A stretch of DNA of 64,000 nucleotides from Granulicella sp. S156 (GTDB lineage: Bacteria; Acidobacteriota; Terriglobia; Terriglobales; Acidobacteriaceae): contig NZ_LMUH01000013.1 of the NCBI RefSeq assembly GCF_009766105.1, positions 210,165 through 274,164 on the forward strand, in the 5' to 3' direction. Positions 45,190 through 54,355 of the stretch are shown one piece after another. Below the pieces are notes generated by a model, which ran no database searches, was not told the origin of the DNA, and saw nothing but the letters and a program-made list of their open reading frames with translations. The translations under genes and the position numbers were made by a program. Positions within the stretch are counted from its first letter, which is position 1; the number at the start of each line of letters is the position of its first letter.

Positions 45190-47187
45190 ATGGACACGCT
45201 GCATATCTGGAACGGCGGCGGCACAGCCGATGCCGCAAAGCAATGGACCGAGGCGCATCTTGCAGCCTCGCGGGTGAAGGTGGACGAACTGCTGGCGGTT
45301 GAGGGAGCGCGTACGGTCGCGAATACGTTGGCACTCTTTGATAAAGCGCAGTGGCATCTACGTATGGCCGGGAGCCAGACGGGTGTAATGTTCATGGTGC
45401 ATCCTGCCGCTGAGGTTCGCGATGCTGCGCAGGAGCTGTCGCAGACGGTCAGTGCAGCGGGAGTCGCTCTGAGCTTGAATCAGGCCGTCTACCGGGCACT
45501 TGAAGCAGTTGATGTCAGTGCTGAAGATGCGGCGACGCGCTACTATCTGGAGCGTACGCTACTTAGCTATAGGCTTTCCGGCGTCGATCGCGATGAGGAG
45601 ACTCGGGAGAAAGTGCGTTCGCTTTCGGAGCGCATGACTGAGTTGAGCATGAGCTTCAGCCGAACGGTGCAGGATGATGTGCGGAAGATCGCCGTCGACG
45701 ATCCGAATGAGTTGCTCGGGCTGCCTGCCGACTATCTGGCACGGCATGGGGTGCGCGAAGAGGGAGGTGCGTTGAAGGCTGACGCTCCGGTGGTGCTCAC
45801 AACGGACCCGCCGGAGATGTCGCCAGTGATGCATTATGCCGTAAACCCCTCATTACGGCGCAAGATGTACCTTGCTTATAGCGATCGCGGATATCCCGTT
45901 AACAAGCAGATTCTATTGGACTTACTTGCTTCCAGAGAGGAGATGGCGGAACTGCTTGGCTTTCGTAGTTGGGCGGACCTCGCGACAGTCGACCAGATGA
46001 TGGGTTCGGCCGCGAATATGCGGCAATTTCTAGAAGAGGTCGAAGAGGCTGCGCGGGAGACGGCGCAGCATGAGTTTACGGAACTGGAAGCCTTTGTCCG
46101 CGGGCGTAATCCCGAGGCCTTGCCGCTCACACTCAGCGATGCCCGTTTCTGGGAGGAGCAGTATCGGCGTGCGCACTACGACTTCGATTCGCAGAGTGTG
46201 CGGCCTTACTTTCCCTACGAGCAGGTTGAGGCTGGCATCCTTGCAACAGCTGGCAAGCTCTTCCGTGTACGATTTGAGCGCTCAAACGATGCTCCTGTGT
46301 GGGATGAGGCGGTAAAGGCTTTTGACGTGCTCGACGACGACAGCGCTTCGAAGCACAAGGGGGAGATTGTCGGTCGAATCTATCTCGACATGCATCCGCG
46401 CGAAGGCAAGAGCAAGTGGTTCAGCGAGTGCTCGCTGGTCGGCGGCGTGCTCGGCGCACAGGTGCCCGAGGCCTCGCTGGTGTGCAACTTCCCCCAACCC
46501 AAGGACGGCGATCCCGGTCTACTGCAGTACTCCGATGTTGTGACCTACTTCCATGAGTTCGGGCATCTGATGCATGAGGTTCTCGGCGGACGCCAGCGCT
46601 GGGCAGGGCAGAGCGGCATTGCGACCGAAGGGGATTTTGTCGAAGTGCCTTCACAGATGCTCGAAGAGTTCTTCGAGGATGCCGACCTGTTGCGGACATT
46701 CGCGAAACACTACGAGACCGGCGAGCCTATTCCGTATGAGACGGTTACTCGCATGACCAAGGCCAGTGCGCATGGCCGCGCCCTTAATACGTTGACACAG
46801 GTGATGTACGCGACGTATTCGATGGAGACGCACGATCGCCGCGCCGCGAAGCTCGACCTCGACGCGCTGCTGCGTGAGGGCTACGACCGTTTCAGCCGCT
46901 ACGAGTTTGTCGATGGCAACCGCATGTACGCGGCGTTCACGCACCTCGTTGGCTACACGTCGAACTACTACACCTATCTCTACGACAAGGTGATGGCGCT
47001 GGAGTTCTTTGCGGAGTTTGCGAAGGATGGCAAGGGTGATGTGCTGGCTGGTGACACGGCTATGCGCTATCGGCGGCAGGTGCTGGAGCCGGGCGGATCG
47101 AAGCCTGCTCGCGATCTGGTGCAGGCTTTTCTGGGTCGTGAGGTCAGTATGGAGGCGTTGCGGGGGTGGATTCAGAAGGGGGCTTAG
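45190..47187 (+). CDS. M3-family oligopeptidase (thimet/oligopeptidase A type)
   Basis: The ATG at 45190 is chosen because GGAGAGG lies 11 bases before it; in-frame starts at 45136 and 45151 would add up to 18 residues. The protein has 665 residues. The zinc site HEFGH (His455, Glu456, His459) lies in VVTYFHEFGHLMHEVLGG, with further family blocks TLLSYRLSGVDRDEETREKV, VPSQMLEEFFED and GYTSNYYTYLYDKVMALEFF. There is no signal peptide, so it is cytosolic and degrades short peptides. It is a single-gene unit, divergent from the VKOR operon. Confidence 0.95.
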   Translation: MDTLHIWNGGGTADAAKQWTEAHLAASRVKVDELLAVEGARTVANTLALFDKAQWHLRMAGSQTGVMFMVHPAAEVRDAAQELSQTVSAAGVALSLNQAVYRALEAVDVSAEDAATRYYLERTLLSYRLSGVDRDEETREKVRSLSERMTELSMSFSRTVQDDVRKIAVDDPNELLGLPADYLARHGVREEGGALKADAPVVLTTDPPEMSPVMHYAVNPSLRRKMYLAYSDRGYPVNKQILLDLLASREEMAELLGFRSWADLATVDQMMGSAANMRQFLEEVEEAARETAQHEFTELEAFVRGRNPEALPLTLSDARFWEEQYRRAHYDFDSQSVRPYFPYEQVEAGILATAGKLFRVRFERSNDAPVWDEAVKAFDVLDDDSASKHKGEIVGRIYLDMHPREGKSKWFSECSLVGGVLGAQVPEASLVCNFPQPKDGDPGLLQYSDVVTYFHEFGHLMHEVLGGRQRWAGQSGIATEGDFVEVPSQMLEEFFEDADLLRTFAKHYETGEPIPYETVTRMTKASAHGRALNTLTQVMYATYSMETHDRRAAKLDLDALLREGYDRFSRYEFVDGNRMYAAFTHLVGYTSNYYTYLYDKVMALEFFAEFAKDGKGDVLAGDTAMRYRRQVLEPGGSKPARDLVQAFLGREVSMEALRGWIQKGA

Positions 47188-47206
47188 GTACTACAAACCT
47201 GCCTCG

Positions 47207-47408
47207 AAGTTTGTCATTTCGACCGACCAGCGGGAGTGGAGAAACCCCTGTATTGTGCGATGCCTCCCAGGACATGGCTGTCTGAAGCAAGAACACATTT
47301 TAGGTTTGACGGCGGTACAGCTAGTCCCTTTGGTTTCTGCAGTAGTACAAGCGGTCGCGAAATACAGGGGTTTCTCCGCTCCCGCTGGTCGGTCGAAATG
47401 ACAGACTT
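47207..47408. repeat. long palindromic element, TGTCATTTCGACCG family
   Basis: Arms of about 46 bases (47207-47252 and 47362-47408) are inverted copies with only two or three mismatches. They begin TTTGTCATTTCGACCGACC and run to ACCCCTGTAT. The 110-base middle has no coding capacity. The outer arm matches TGTCATCTCGACCG at 62902. It fills the gap between the convergent M3 peptidase and TolC-like genes. Confidence 0.8.
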
Positions 47409-47418
47409 TGGTGGGGGC

Positions 47419-48750
47419 CTACGGAATCAGTTCTGTAGCACTAGCAGCGCTTAGCTGATGGATTGCAAGCCACGTCTGCTGATAGGCGTTGAGGGCGTCG
47501 TTGGTCGAGGATCTGGAATCGCGAAGCGCATCCAGGTAGTCGATCAGGGCGATGCCGCCGTGCTCGAAGGCGAACTGAGCGATGCTCAGGACGTCGTGCG
47601 ACTCATCGAGGTAGTGCTCCCCGAAGCGATCGGAGAGACGCTTGGACTGCACGTATCCGATCCAGGCCTGGTCGATGTCGGAGACTACCTGATTCTTAGC
47701 CGCGACTTGAGTGAACTGCGAGGCATCTGCTTGAAAGCGCGCCGTCTGTTTGTTGCCCTGGTTGCGATCGAAGAGTCTCAGCGGAATGTTGACGGAGAAG
47801 CCGGCGGAGTTCTCGGTGCCGCTGCGGTCGTATTCCGCTTCGAGGGTCGGATCGGTAGTGCCGTTGGCTATGGCGAGGCGTGCATTTGCCTCCGCTGCCG
47901 CAACGCCAAATTTAGCGGCGGCATAGTCAGGACGATTGGCCAGGCCGGCCTGCACGAGAGCGTCCTGCGTCTGCGTGATAACGGGCGGAATGATGTCTCC
48001 GGTTACGTCGAAGTCCGTTCCCGGCGTCGCTATGCCGATCAGCGTCTGTAGCTGGTCGCTGGCCTGGCGCAGATTGACGATGTCGTTCGACTCATCGCTT
48101 TCAAAGCTGCCCAGTTGCAGGTCGAGACGCTCATAGTCGAGCTTGCCCAGATCGCCTGCCTTGTAGCGGTCCGAGGCGATGTCGACCTCATGGCGGAAGT
48201 CCTTGAGGCTTGCGCTCGACAACTCCAGGGCTTCCTTGGCGATCAGCATGTGCGTGAAGGCCTGCTTGACGGTCAGGATCGTCTGACGAATCGTGTCGTC
48301 CAGCTGTGCCTGCGTCTGGGCGGTGGTGGCACGGGCATCGTCGAGACGCCAGCGCCGTTTCTCGCCGCGCTCGAAGAGACGCGAGACCTGCACGCTGTAG
48401 TTGTACGGGCTGGAAGCGGTTGCATCTTCGGTGATGTCGTTTCCGTTGATCTGCAGGCTGGGGTTGGCGCGCACGCCGGCCTGTATCTCCTGCGCGCGAA
48501 CGGCGCGGAGGTTTTGTTCGGCGGCCAGCAGCGTCGGGTTCTTGGCGTGGGCGAGATCCAACACCTGCGCCAGCGTATAGGCTCCCGGGCGTGAGGCGGG
48601 AGGCTTACGTGGATCCGGACCAGGGCCTACTCCCGCAGCGTAAGCCGCAGCGGGGTTCTGGGCGGTCTGCGCGAATAGTGCAGGCGTTTGAGGCGTCTGG
48701 AGGACAAGAGCGCCGGCGAGGATCAGGAGAACGGATTGAGTTTTTAACAT
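47419..48750 (-). CDS. TolC-family outer-membrane channel of a metal RND system (CzcC/CusC type)
   Basis: Start at ATG 48750, with GAGG nine bases upstream; the upstream in-frame TTG (48765) overlaps the pump stop. The protein has 443 residues. A signal peptide (LLILAGALVLQTPQTPALFA) is followed by YTLAQVLDLAHAKNPTLLAA, the usual start of the OEP fold, then two long helical-hairpin repeats (VRAQEIQAGVRANPSLQING, RYKAGDLGKLDYERLDLQLG, AGLANRPDYAAAKFGVAAAE). There is no lipobox, unlike the OprM-type channel at 18714. It is the last gene of the operon with the HME pump and adaptor. Confidence 0.92.
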   Translation of the reverse strand: MLKTQSVLLILAGALVLQTPQTPALFAQTAQNPAAAYAAGVGPGPDPRKPPASRPGAYTLAQVLDLAHAKNPTLLAAEQNLRAVRAQEIQAGVRANPSLQINGNDITEDATASSPYNYSVQVSRLFERGEKRRWRLDDARATTAQTQAQLDDTIRQTILTVKQAFTHMLIAKEALELSSASLKDFRHEVDIASDRYKAGDLGKLDYERLDLQLGSFESDESNDIVNLRQASDQLQTLIGIATPGTDFDVTGDIIPPVITQTQDALVQAGLANRPDYAAAKFGVAAAEANARLAIANGTTDPTLEAEYDRSGTENSAGFSVNIPLRLFDRNQGNKQTARFQADASQFTQVAAKNQVVSDIDQAWIGYVQSKRLSDRFGEHYLDESHDVLSIAQFAFEHGGIALIDYLDALRDSRSSTNDALNAYQQTWLAIHQLSAASATELIP

Positions 48751-48761
48751 CGCGAATGGCC

Positions 48762-51700
48762 TCAATTCTCGAACTCGTGGTCCGGTGTCGGCAGAACGTC
48801 TGTACTACGTGCCAGCCAGACATACAGGCAGGGAAGGATGAAGATGCCGAATGCAAGAGCTCCCATGAGGCCACCTACGATAACAATCGCGAAGGGCCGC
48901 TGTGAGTCGGATCCGATACCGTGAGAGAGCGCTGCCGGCAGCAGGCCCAGCATTGCGACCAGCATGGTCATGATGATGGGGCGAAGCCTCAGCACAGCGC
49001 CTTCAACGGCTGCCTCCTCTACCGAGTGCCCGTTGACGCGCATCTGGTTGATGTACTCCAGCATGATGATGCCGGTCTGCACCGAGACGCCGAACAGGGC
49101 CAGGAAGCCGACACCCGACGACACGCTGAAGTGCGTATGGGTCAGGTATAGAGCGACCATGCCGCCTACGGGAGCAATCATTACGTTACAGATGACCAGC
49201 ATGGCCCACTTGAACGAGCTGAACATGCCATACAGGATCATGAAGATGACCAGGACGGTGATAGGCAGAACGAGCATCAGGCGGCGCGAGCTGCGCTTCT
49301 GGCTCTCGTATTCGCCAGCCCAATCCAGCTTATAGCCAGTGGGTAGCGGAACCTGCTTGTTCACCTTGTCAATGGCCTCCATCACGGTACTGCCGAGGTC
49401 GCGGTTGCGCACGCTGTACTTGATGGCTACGTAACGGCTGCTGCCCTCACGATAGATCTCCTCTGCACCATCAGCCACTGTAGGCTTCGTGAGTTGTGAA
49501 AGAGAGACACGCTCTCCGGAGGGTGCAAGCAGGCGGATGTCGTTGATGGCCTCAGGCGTCGACCGAAACTTCGGGCTGTAGCGCACCATCACGTCGTAGC
49601 GTGCTTCGCCATCCAGCACCTGAGTCACAGGGCTGCCCCCGATAGTGCCTCCAACGGCACCTTCGATTGCATTTTGAATGTCGGCTACGTTGATGCCGTA
49701 ACGGGCCGCTGCCTGCCTGTCTACGATATAGTTCAGGTTCGGTTGACCGATGATACGGAAGAGACCGAGGTCAGCTACGCCTCGCACCGTGCTCATCACC
49801 TGGACGATCTGGTCACCCTTCTGTTCCAGCGTCTTGAGGTCCGTGCCGTAGAGCTTTACGGCGAGTTCGCCCTTGACGCCGCTGACCGCCTCTTCCACGT
49901 TGTCCGAGATGGGCTGCGAGAAGTTCCAGATCACGCCGGGCATCTTCTCCAGCTCGCGATCCATAGCTGCGATCAACTCTTCCTTGTTCTTATGGAAGGC
50001 TGGGCGCCACTGATCCTTCGGTTTCAGGTCAACGAAGTATTCGGTGTTGAAGAAGCCGGTGGTATCGGTGCCGTCATCCGGCCGGCCGATCTGGCTGACG
50101 ACCTGGGTGACCTCGGGGAATGCGGCTAACAGAACCCTGGTTTTGTTGGCGATGGTGAGGCTCTCGGTGGGGCCTGTGCTGGGAGCCAAAGACCCACGCA
50201 CCCAGATGGCGCCCTCGTCGAGGTGCGGCAGAAACTCTGAACCGATAGCACCGCTGAAGGCGAGAAAACCGCCCAGGGCCAGCAGTAAGACTCCTGCGAT
50301 GATTGGAACCGTCTTATGCTCGATGGCCCAGGTAGCGTCATGGCGATACCGCTGGGTGAGCCAGTGCATGACCGGGTTTTCCCACTCGGTCGTGCCTTTG
50401 GGGAAGAGGAAGCTCGCGAGTACCGGCGCGAGAATCATGGAGAAGATCAGCGCGCCCAGCAGGGCGAAGGCCACTGTCCAGGCCATCGGCTTGAAGAGGC
50501 GGCCTTCTACCGATTGCAGCGTGAAGATGGGCAGATACGTCGTGATGATGATCGCGATCGCATAGAAGACGGGTCGCTGTACTTCGTGGGCTGCTTCGCG
50601 AATGATCTGTAACGGCGTCTTGTCCGGCTGGCGCTTGTGGCTCAGGTGGCGGACGATGTTTTCGATCATGACGACGGCGCCGTCCACGACCATACCGAAG
50701 TCGAGCGCACCCAGGCTGAGCAGATTCGCTGGAATATGGTTGAGATCGAGACAGATCGATGCAAACAGCAGCGCAAACGGAATGGTGATGGCGACGATCA
50801 ACGCGCCGCGCAGATTGCCGAGGAAGAAGAACAGGATTATGACGACCAGGATGATGCCCTTGGTCAGGTTGTCCAGAACGGTGCTGGTCGTGAGTTTGAG
50901 CAGCGTGCTTCTATCGAGGAAGGGAACGATCGACACGCCCTTGGGCAGGATGTGTTCGTTGAGCTCCTTGACCTTCGCGTGGATGCCTACGAGCGTGGCG
51001 TCGGAGTTTTCGCCCTTTTGGAGAAGAACGACGCCTTCCACTTGATCGTCGTCGTCGATGAGTTTGCCGTCTACGCTGCGGAAGGTCTTGCCGATCTGGC
51101 CGAGGCGGATCTTGGGGCCTTGTGCGACGGTCGCCACATCGCTGACGCGCAGAGCGGTGCCGTTGGAGGCTTTGAGGACCGTCTGCTCGATGTCGTGCAC
51201 GTTGGTAAAGAGACCAACCTCCTGCACGTTGATCTGCTGCTGGCCCTGCTCGATGAAGCTGCCACCGGTGTTGACGTTGTTGGCGGCGATCTGCTGCTGC
51301 ACCTGTGCAATCGTGAGGCCGTAGGAGATCAGCTTCTCCGGATCGACGGTGACCTGATACTCACGCGTCGTCCCGCCGAAGCTCGCCACATCGACGACTC
51401 CGGGTACGCTGCGGAACTGCTTTTCGATCTGCCAGTCTTCCAGGCCTTTCAGGGCCATGGTGTCGTACTCAGGATTCGTGCTCTTCAGCGTGTACCAGTA
51501 GATCTGCCCGACCGGGCTCCAGTCGGTACCGATCTGCGGCTGAAGACCTGTGGGCAGCGTGACCTGGGAGAGCCTTTCCAGAACCTTTTCGCGATTCCAG
51601 TCGTTTTTGCTGTCGTCGTCGAAGATCATCATGATGCTGGAGATCCCAGCCAGCGTGGTCGACCGCAGATGCGTCATGTGCGGGATGCCCGCCATGCCGA

Positions 51701-51911
51701 TCTCAAGCGGTACGGTGACCTGCTGCTCCACGTCCTCGGCGGAGCGGCCAGGCCATTGCGTGATGATGTTGACGTAGTTGTTCGCGACGTCGGGATAGGC
51801 CTCGACGGGAAGGTTATGGAATGAGATCGCTCCCCAGCCAAACAGCAGCACGGCAGCGATGAGGATGATGAAGCGATTGTTCAGCGCAAAATCAACCACC
51901 CGCTTGATCAT
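48762..51911 (-). CDS. heavy-metal efflux RND pump (CzcA/CusA family)
   Basis: A 1049-residue protein. MIKRVVDFALNNRFIILIAA starts the first helix. GAISFHNLPVEAYPDVANN, then NIITQWPGRSAEDVEQQVT is the HME-family N-terminus. In TM4, ALDFGMVVDGAVVMIENIVR carries the DFG-x3-D-x6-E pattern that marks metal pumps, in contrast to the DD pair in the 21595 pump. It exports mono- or divalent metal ions by proton antiport. Whether the metal is Co/Zn/Cd or Cu/Ag cannot be decided by eye. It overlaps both neighbours by an ATGA or near overlap, in adaptor-pump-channel order. Confidence 0.95.
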   Translation of the reverse strand: MIKRVVDFALNNRFIILIAAVLLFGWGAISFHNLPVEAYPDVANNYVNIITQWPGRSAEDVEQQVTVPLEIGMAGIPHMTHLRSTTLAGISSIMMIFDDDSKNDWNREKVLERLSQVTLPTGLQPQIGTDWSPVGQIYWYTLKSTNPEYDTMALKGLEDWQIEKQFRSVPGVVDVASFGGTTREYQVTVDPEKLISYGLTIAQVQQQIAANNVNTGGSFIEQGQQQINVQEVGLFTNVHDIEQTVLKASNGTALRVSDVATVAQGPKIRLGQIGKTFRSVDGKLIDDDDQVEGVVLLQKGENSDATLVGIHAKVKELNEHILPKGVSIVPFLDRSTLLKLTTSTVLDNLTKGIILVVIILFFFLGNLRGALIVAITIPFALLFASICLDLNHIPANLLSLGALDFGMVVDGAVVMIENIVRHLSHKRQPDKTPLQIIREAAHEVQRPVFYAIAIIITTYLPIFTLQSVEGRLFKPMAWTVAFALLGALIFSMILAPVLASFLFPKGTTEWENPVMHWLTQRYRHDATWAIEHKTVPIIAGVLLLALGGFLAFSGAIGSEFLPHLDEGAIWVRGSLAPSTGPTESLTIANKTRVLLAAFPEVTQVVSQIGRPDDGTDTTGFFNTEYFVDLKPKDQWRPAFHKNKEELIAAMDRELEKMPGVIWNFSQPISDNVEEAVSGVKGELAVKLYGTDLKTLEQKGDQIVQVMSTVRGVADLGLFRIIGQPNLNYIVDRQAAARYGINVADIQNAIEGAVGGTIGGSPVTQVLDGEARYDVMVRYSPKFRSTPEAINDIRLLAPSGERVSLSQLTKPTVADGAEEIYREGSSRYVAIKYSVRNRDLGSTVMEAIDKVNKQVPLPTGYKLDWAGEYESQKRSSRRLMLVLPITVLVIFMILYGMFSSFKWAMLVICNVMIAPVGGMVALYLTHTHFSVSSGVGFLALFGVSVQTGIIMLEYINQMRVNGHSVEEAAVEGAVLRLRPIIMTMLVAMLGLLPAALSHGIGSDSQRPFAIVIVGGLMGALAFGIFILPCLYVWLARSTDVLPTPDHEFEN

Positions 51912-53065
51912 TGCTGGTCTGCCGTGTTCTGCAGGTCAAGCGCATTCGCAACCACCTGCTGTCCGACATTCAAACCCGTCTGCACCTCGATGAAATTGCC
52001 CTCGAGAGTACGCCCAATTTTGACCTGAATCCGTTTGAAGGTGCCGTTATCTGCCGGCACGAAGACGTAGGAACGATCATGCAGCTGCAGGATCGCTCCA
52101 GCAGGGACTGCCGTCTTGGTGTCGGGCCGGGAGCCCAGGATCGTCGCTGTTGAGAACATGCCAAGCCGCAACTGATTGCCGGGGTTGGGCACCTGGATTC
52201 TGACCTTCGCCGTGCGAAGGCTAGGATCGAGCTGCGCTCCGATGTCGCTGATGGTCCCGGAGAATGTCTTGCCCGGGAATGCGTTCAGGCGAATATCGGC
52301 GTGCTGGCCGAGATGGACGTTCGCCAGGTCGTTCTCATAGACGTCACAGATGACCCAGACGTGAGAGAGATCGGCGATGGTCAGTGAGCCTGTCGCGCCG
52401 GCATAGGTGATACCCGCTGCTCCTGCCGCCGTGACATTCTGCGCGATGATCACGCCGGAGGCCGGGGCATAGATCTTCACGGTGTCGCTGGGATGGTTTT
52501 TGTCGACACCCAGGACCCTGAGCTGTTGCTCGGAGGCGGTGAGGTCTGCCTTTGCATCATCGTCGCCAGTCTGTGCGGCCTGAAGCTGAGCCTGCGGAAT
52601 GGCGCCTTTGTCGAATAGCAGCTTGTCTCGGTCCAGGGTGACAGACGTAAGGTGCTCGTCGTTTACGGCCTTCAGGTAGGCGTCGAAGCCCGTACTCACA
52701 TCGGGGCTTTGCACCTCCATCACCAGTTGGCCCTTATGAACATAGTCGCCGAGACCTACATGCAGAGCGACAACACGTCCATTGGCCAGCGAAAGGACGG
52801 GAAGCTCGCGGGAGACGTCCGGGCTGACAGAACCTGTTACTTCAAGGGTGCTGACAACCGACCGCGCCACCGCCGGCTGCAGCGGAAATCTGCCTGGATT
52901 ATCTACTCGGACAATCCCATTAGAGCTCACATCTACTACCTGTGGCTGCGAGGCTGGAGCCTCCTGCGCGGGATTGGCGGCCTCATGTTTGCAGCCGGCA
53001 AAACCTAGAAGCAAGAACATAGACACACAGGCTATTGGGCTGCGAACCGCCTCGGCCAACTGCAT
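51908..53065 (-). CDS. metal RND periplasmic adaptor lipoprotein (CzcB/CusB type)
   Basis: The ATG at 53065 is chosen because AAAGG lies upstream and a lipoprotein signal follows (ACVSMFLLLGFAGC, lipidated Cys at residue 28). The protein has 385 residues. The lipoyl/barrel-sandwich halves are LANGRVVALHVGLGDYVHKG and KIYAPASGVIIAQNVTAAGA, with a long helical hairpin between them (DKLLFDKGAIPQAQLQAAQT). The beta-barrel (GTISDIGAQLDPSLRTAKVR) and membrane-proximal domain (VGRTLEGNFIEVQTGLNVGQ type) follow. No His- or Met-rich metal-binding stretch is visible. It is the first gene of the operon; a direct repeat likely to bind a response regulator lies about 210 bases upstream. Confidence 0.92.
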   Translation of the reverse strand: MQLAEAVRSPIACVSMFLLLGFAGCKHEAANPAQEAPASQPQVVDVSSNGIVRVDNPGRFPLQPAVARSVVSTLEVTGSVSPDVSRELPVLSLANGRVVALHVGLGDYVHKGQLVMEVQSPDVSTGFDAYLKAVNDEHLTSVTLDRDKLLFDKGAIPQAQLQAAQTGDDDAKADLTASEQQLRVLGVDKNHPSDTVKIYAPASGVIIAQNVTAAGAAGITYAGATGSLTIADLSHVWVICDVYENDLANVHLGQHADIRLNAFPGKTFSGTISDIGAQLDPSLRTAKVRIQVPNPGNQLRLGMFSTATILGSRPDTKTAVPAGAILQLHDRSYVFVPADNGTFKRIQVKIGRTLEGNFIEVQTGLNVGQQVVANALDLQNTADQQ

Positions 53066-53276
53066 TATTGAAAGCCTTTCTTTCCACGTTCTAAAATCAT
53101 CCGGCATGCTGCGGCGAAAACCGGCTCGCGATACCACCAGACCGCGAGCCGCGTATTCATATCCACAGAATTCCCTGCGAGGTACAACACAACTAGTGCG
53201 CGGACGGATAACGCGCTGAGGGGTATAGGCCATAAACAAGTTGTTAGTTGCGTCTCACTCCAAAATAGAGGACAAG

Positions 53277-53296
53277 TCGTAAAGAAATCGTAAAGA
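53277..53296. promoter_or_regulatory. 11-bp-period direct repeat upstream of the metal RND operon
   Basis: Read towards the operon it is TCTTTACG-ATT-TCTTTACG. An inverted half-site (ATCTTTAC) lies at 53314-53321. Tandem half-sites 11 bp apart are typical of OmpR/PhoB-family response regulators. The same motif recurs at 60648 and 62809. The rest of the 53066-53573 gap holds the palindrome at 53421-53557 and no visible gene. Confidence 0.5.
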
Positions 53297-53420
53297 TAGC
53301 GTCAAATGATGCCATCTTTACCTATCCAAGGATAGTATTCCACATCCGTTCGACGATTCTCGAGGGCTGGAGGCCGCAGGGCGTGTCATTCAATCCTGCC
53401 ATCGTTCCTCTGCGAGCGTT

Positions 53421-53557
53421 GCAAAGGCCTTGACGCAACGGGCGCAGAGGTTCGCAAAGGAACGCGACGGCATTTGTATTTGGGAAGATGCTGCCTTAGG
53501 CACTACGGCCGTTGCGTATCGTCGCGAACGATTGCCCCGTTGCGTCAAGGCTTTTGC
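53421..53557. repeat. palindromic intergenic element with CTTGACGCAACGGG arms
   Basis: GCAAAGGCCTTGACGCAACGGG-type arms (22 bases, 53421-53442) recur inverted at 53536-53557 with one mismatch. Shorter inverted pieces lie inside (CGCGACGGC against GCCGTTGCG). It abuts the 3' end of the SMR-like gene (16 bases away), as the other long palindromes abut gene ends. Confidence 0.75.
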
Positions 53558-53573
53558 AGGGTTCTTTGGCAAA

Positions 53574-53936
53574 CTATGCCTTCCAGAAGGTGATGACCAA
53601 ACCACCCGCCACAATCAAGCCGCCGCCGACCAAAATAGGCGGGGTGGGGGACTGATGGAAGCGGACCTTCGCGACGACCTGGGCGACAACGAAGAACAGG
53701 GCGACATAGACGCCCAGAAGCTTTCCGAAGTCCCACTGCGGAAGATTGACGAACACACCATAGAGGCCGAGCACGGATACGCCTAAAAGAAACCATAGGG
53801 AACGCGTCGTTCCCGTGGACCGATATAGGCCGGACTGGAAGAAGGAATCTCCAAAGACCTCCAGTGATGCCGCGATTACGAGCACCAGGAAGGCTCCGAC
53901 AGGAGATGATACGAGTTGATTGAGAGTGCTTTTCAT
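53574..53936 (-). CDS. SMR-like four-helix membrane protein
   Basis: A 120-residue protein with four membrane segments. The first contains an acidic residue in a EmrE-like setting (AASLEVFGDSFFQSGL, Glu26). The last is LVGGGLIVAGGLVITFWKA, like the closing helix of SMR/EamA-type transporters. The overall match to SMR pumps is partial, and assignment to an uncharacterised DUF is possible. It stands alone between a palindromic element and a tandem repeat. Confidence 0.6.
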   Translation of the reverse strand: MKSTLNQLVSSPVGAFLVLVIAASLEVFGDSFFQSGLYRSTGTTRSLWFLLGVSVLGLYGVFVNLPQWDFGKLLGVYVALFFVVAQVVAKVRFHQSPTPPILVGGGLIVAGGLVITFWKA

Positions 53937-54000
53937 CGCAGGCCTCTTCCGATTAAGTTTGGGATGGGTTTGAGTCTGTCTTTGAATTTATCTGAAGCTA

Positions 54001-54060
54001 AACAGGAAACAGGAAACAGGAAACAGGAAACAGGAAACAGGAAACAGGAAACAGGAAACA
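54001..54060. repeat. heptanucleotide tandem repeat (AACAGGA)n
   Basis: Eight perfect copies of AACAGGA (54001-54056) and a partial ninth are followed by decayed copies to about 54083. A few scattered copies of the same unit occur at 14303-14336. The repeat lies between the SMR-like gene and the small membrane protein gene, about 115 bases before the latter, and is not inside a coding region. Confidence 0.9.
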
Positions 54061-54175
54061 GGGAATAGGAGCAGGAGACAGGCTCCAGCGTTGAGAATCA
54101 TGCCCTGCGGGCTGGGCAATGCGGATAAACTGATCCCCTCAACACCTTTTGGCTGAACGGATAGAGGAGGTTGCC

Positions 54176-54355
54176 TTGAGTTTCGTTGGTTGCTTACTGA
54201 TGGTCTCGGGCTGGCTGATTGCCATTGCCGCCCTCCTGCTGCTTGTGGGTTCGGGGCAGCGCCTTGCTTTTGTGATGGCAGGCCTGCTGGTGGAATCCAT
54301 AGGTCTCGTGCTGGTTGCGCAGAGCTATCGGGCGCTGCAAAAGGCCCAGGGATGA
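54176..54355 (+). CDS. small two-helix membrane protein coupled to the Amt gene
   Basis: A TTG at 54176 is chosen because GAGGAGG ends five bases upstream; the frame could start at 54149 but without a ribosome site. The product is about 59 residues with two hydrophobic segments (GCLLMVSGWLIAIAALLLLV and LAFVMAGLLVESIGLVLVAQ) and a short basic tail. Its TGA overlaps the ATG of the Amt gene, so it is translated together with the transporter and could be a subunit or partner of it (inferred). No family is recognised. Confidence 0.7.
   Translation: MSFVGCLLMVSGWLIAIAALLLLVGSGQRLAFVMAGLLVESIGLVLVAQSYRALQKAQG

Noticed and set aside
54001..54083. possible CRISPR array
   Set aside because: The repeat unit is seven bases with no spacers, so it is a simple tandem repeat; no cas gene is in the window.
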